Shown one piece after another: positions 5,918-6,783 of a stretch of DNA of 6,783 nt. How positions within the stretch are numbered: position 1 is the first letter of the stretch; each line of letters begins with the position of its first letter. The notes under the pieces were generated by a model. It did no database searches, had not been told where the DNA came from, and saw only the letters and a list, made by a program, of their open reading frames with translations. Made by a program: the position numbers and the translations under genes. Origin of the DNA: Streptomyces sp. NRRL F-2664 (GTDB taxonomy: Bacteria > Actinomycetota > Actinomycetes > Streptomycetales > Streptomycetaceae); assembly GCF_000719345.1 (NCBI RefSeq), contig NZ_JOFX01000102.1, positions 1 to 6,783 on the forward strand, given 5' to 3'.

Positions 5918-6206
5918 TAATGACCTGGTTTGGAGATCCTGTCGCAGTAGCGGCAGATGCGGTCGAGGATCTGGTCGGCGGTCTTGGTCCACTTGAAGGG
6001 CCTGGCCTGGTCGTTCCAGACCTCGATCCAGTCTTCGAGTGAAGCCTTGAGGTCGTCGAGGGAGCAGAACACGTCGAGGCAGCGTCGTTCCAACTCGGCG
6101 AACCACCGCTCGACCTGATTGATCCACGACGAATAGGCGGGGGTGAAGTGGAGCTGAAGGCGGGGTGCGCGAGGAGTCACTGGTGCACCACCGGTGCCTT
6201 GCGGGC
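5917..6206 (-). pseudogene. IS630-family transposase, C-terminal fragment (second type)
   Basis: The last third of a DDE transposase. Reading right to left: RKAPVVHQ, an in-frame TGA (6177-6179) where a Trp is expected, LLAHP, then a one-base loss in the G run at 6162-6165. After that the frame is clean: LQLHFTPAYSSWINQVERWF with the catalytic Glu in NQVERW, FAELERRCLDVFCSLDDLKA, SLEDWIEVWNDQARPFKWTK and DQILDRICRYCDRISKPGH to the TAG at 5917-5919. It is from a different IS630 subgroup than the relic at the left end. The N-terminal two thirds are missing at about 6206, where IS110-type sequence takes over, so the IS110 element appears to have inserted into it or replaced its start. Confidence 0.9.
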
Positions 6207-6229
6207 GGAGAGGAAGCACCTATGTTTCG
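6207..6229 (-). other. Probable end of the IS110-type element and junction with IS630 remnant
   Basis: The 23 bases after the IS110 stop codon read ACGAAACATAGGTGCTTCC on the minus strand and then merge into IS630 sequence. The short distance from stop to junction and the CATAGG-like string fit my recollection of the right end of actinomycete IS110 elements. IS110 elements lack long inverted repeats, so the boundary cannot be fixed to the base. Confidence 0.4.
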
Positions 6230-6783
6230 TCAAGCGGCTGAGGGAAGTTGACTTGCTGCCAGGGGTTGGATGTGTCGGTGGAGCTCGCGGGCCGCGTATC
6301 GTTTCAGACACCGGATGATCTCGCGCTTGGACATGCCCTCGGCGGTGCGTCGCTCCAGATACTTCTGGGTACGTTCGTCCCAGCGTATGCGGGTCATCAC
6401 GACGCGGTAGAGGGCGGCGTTGGCTTGGCGGTTGCCGCCGCGGTTCAGGCGTCGGCGCTGGGTCTTGCCGGAGGACTGCTCAACCGGACTGACGCCGCAC
6501 AGCGCGGCGAAGGATGCTTCGCCAGTGATTCGATCAGGGTTGTCACCTGCGGCGATGAGGAGTACTGCGGCACTGTCGGGCCCGACACCGACCAGGTCCA
6601 GCATCTGGGGCCGACAGGCGCGGACGGCCCTGGTGGTGCGCCGGGTGAGCTCTTTGACCTCGTCGGACAGGTGCTGGACTCGGCGGGCGAGCAGTCGCAT
6701 CGTGAAGACGGCCTCGCCCCGTTCATCGACGTCGAGGGCCGCGCAGGTGGCAACCAGCGCGGGGTTGCTCAGGCCGGTGAGGA
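6230..6783 (-). CDS. IS110-family transposase, C-terminal part, continuing past the right edge
   Basis: An RNA-guided recombinase-type transposase of the IS110 family. The 184 visible residues stay in one frame from the window edge to TGA at 6230-6232. They include a coiled helical stretch (MRLLARRVQHLSDEVKELTR), then LDLVGVGPDSAAVLLIAAGD, FAALCGVSPVEQSSGKTQRR and LNRGGNRQANAALYRVVMTR. These match the C-terminal transposase domain, where the family places its catalytic serine near an S-G string, followed by EGMSKREIIRCLKRYAAREL. The N-terminal RuvC-like DEDD domain lies right of the window, so the gene is partial here and intactness cannot be judged. The internal ATG at 6698-6700 is not the true start, since the frame continues upstream in family-like sequence. 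The guide (bridge) RNA of this group is normally made upstream of the gene, outside the window. Confidence 0.93.
   Translation of the reverse strand, partial: LTGLSNPALVATCAALDVDERGEAVFTMRLLARRVQHLSDEVKELTRRTTRAVRACRPQMLDLVGVGPDSAAVLLIAAGDNPDRITGEASFAALCGVSPVEQSSGKTQRRRLNRGGNRQANAALYRVVMTRIRWDERTQKYLERRTAEGMSKREIIRCLKRYAARELHRHIQPLAASQLPSAA

Noticed and set aside
5456..6127. Minus-strand open frame of 223 codons across the IS630 fragment
   Set aside because: Its right part is out of frame with the clear IS630 C-terminus and its left part lacks codon bias. Only 5822-5917 is kept, as a tentative scrap.
1..6783. CRISPR array, tRNA or rRNA genes
   Set aside because: No regularly spaced repeats of suitable length were seen, and no cloverleaf-like or rRNA sequence was recognised by eye.

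Overview
The window is high-G+C DNA with strongly G/C-biased third codon positions in its good genes. Its transposase remnants are of types common in Streptomyces and relatives, so an actinomycete (most likely Streptomyces) plasmid, chromosome arm or integrated element is the best guess. This rests on codon bias and recalled families, not on a database search.

Most of the window is an insertion-sequence graveyard. From left to right: (1) bases 1-699, the N-terminal half of an IS630-type transposase on the minus strand, broken by frameshifts and stops; (2) about 700-1756, decayed DNA with one possible broken small gene (1157-1410, minus) and no convincing intact gene; (3) 1757-3070, the one well-preserved module, with two tandem minus-strand genes (2289-2987, then 1821-2237) for winged-helix DNA-binding proteins, a strong hairpin terminator after them and a candidate promoter before them; (4) 3071-3972, a non-coding stretch of lower G+C with short repeats; (5) 3973-5365, a complete but dead IS256-type element with recognisable inverted ends; (6) 5366-5916, relic DNA with a possible sulfotransferase-like scrap at its right edge; (7) 5917-6206, the C-terminal end of a second IS630-type transposase on the minus strand; (8) 6230-6783, the C-terminal part of an IS110-type transposase on the minus strand, running off the right edge and apparently inserted into (7).

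The interesting part is the 1757-3402 block. The two proteins share the same winged-helix layout and form an apparent operon. The pair is bracketed by a perfect 14-bp direct repeat. The upstream non-coding region holds a 16-bp perfect palindrome, several copies of an AAGTCMACG-like word and a 16-bp perfect inverted repeat. A rep-like gene pair next to repeat-rich non-coding DNA is how many plasmid replicons are built, so a small replication or copy-control locus is a reasonable hypothesis. A regulatory pair without replication function is the main alternative. The surrounding transposases look inactive apart from the IS110 fragment, whose reading frame is undamaged as far as it can be seen.
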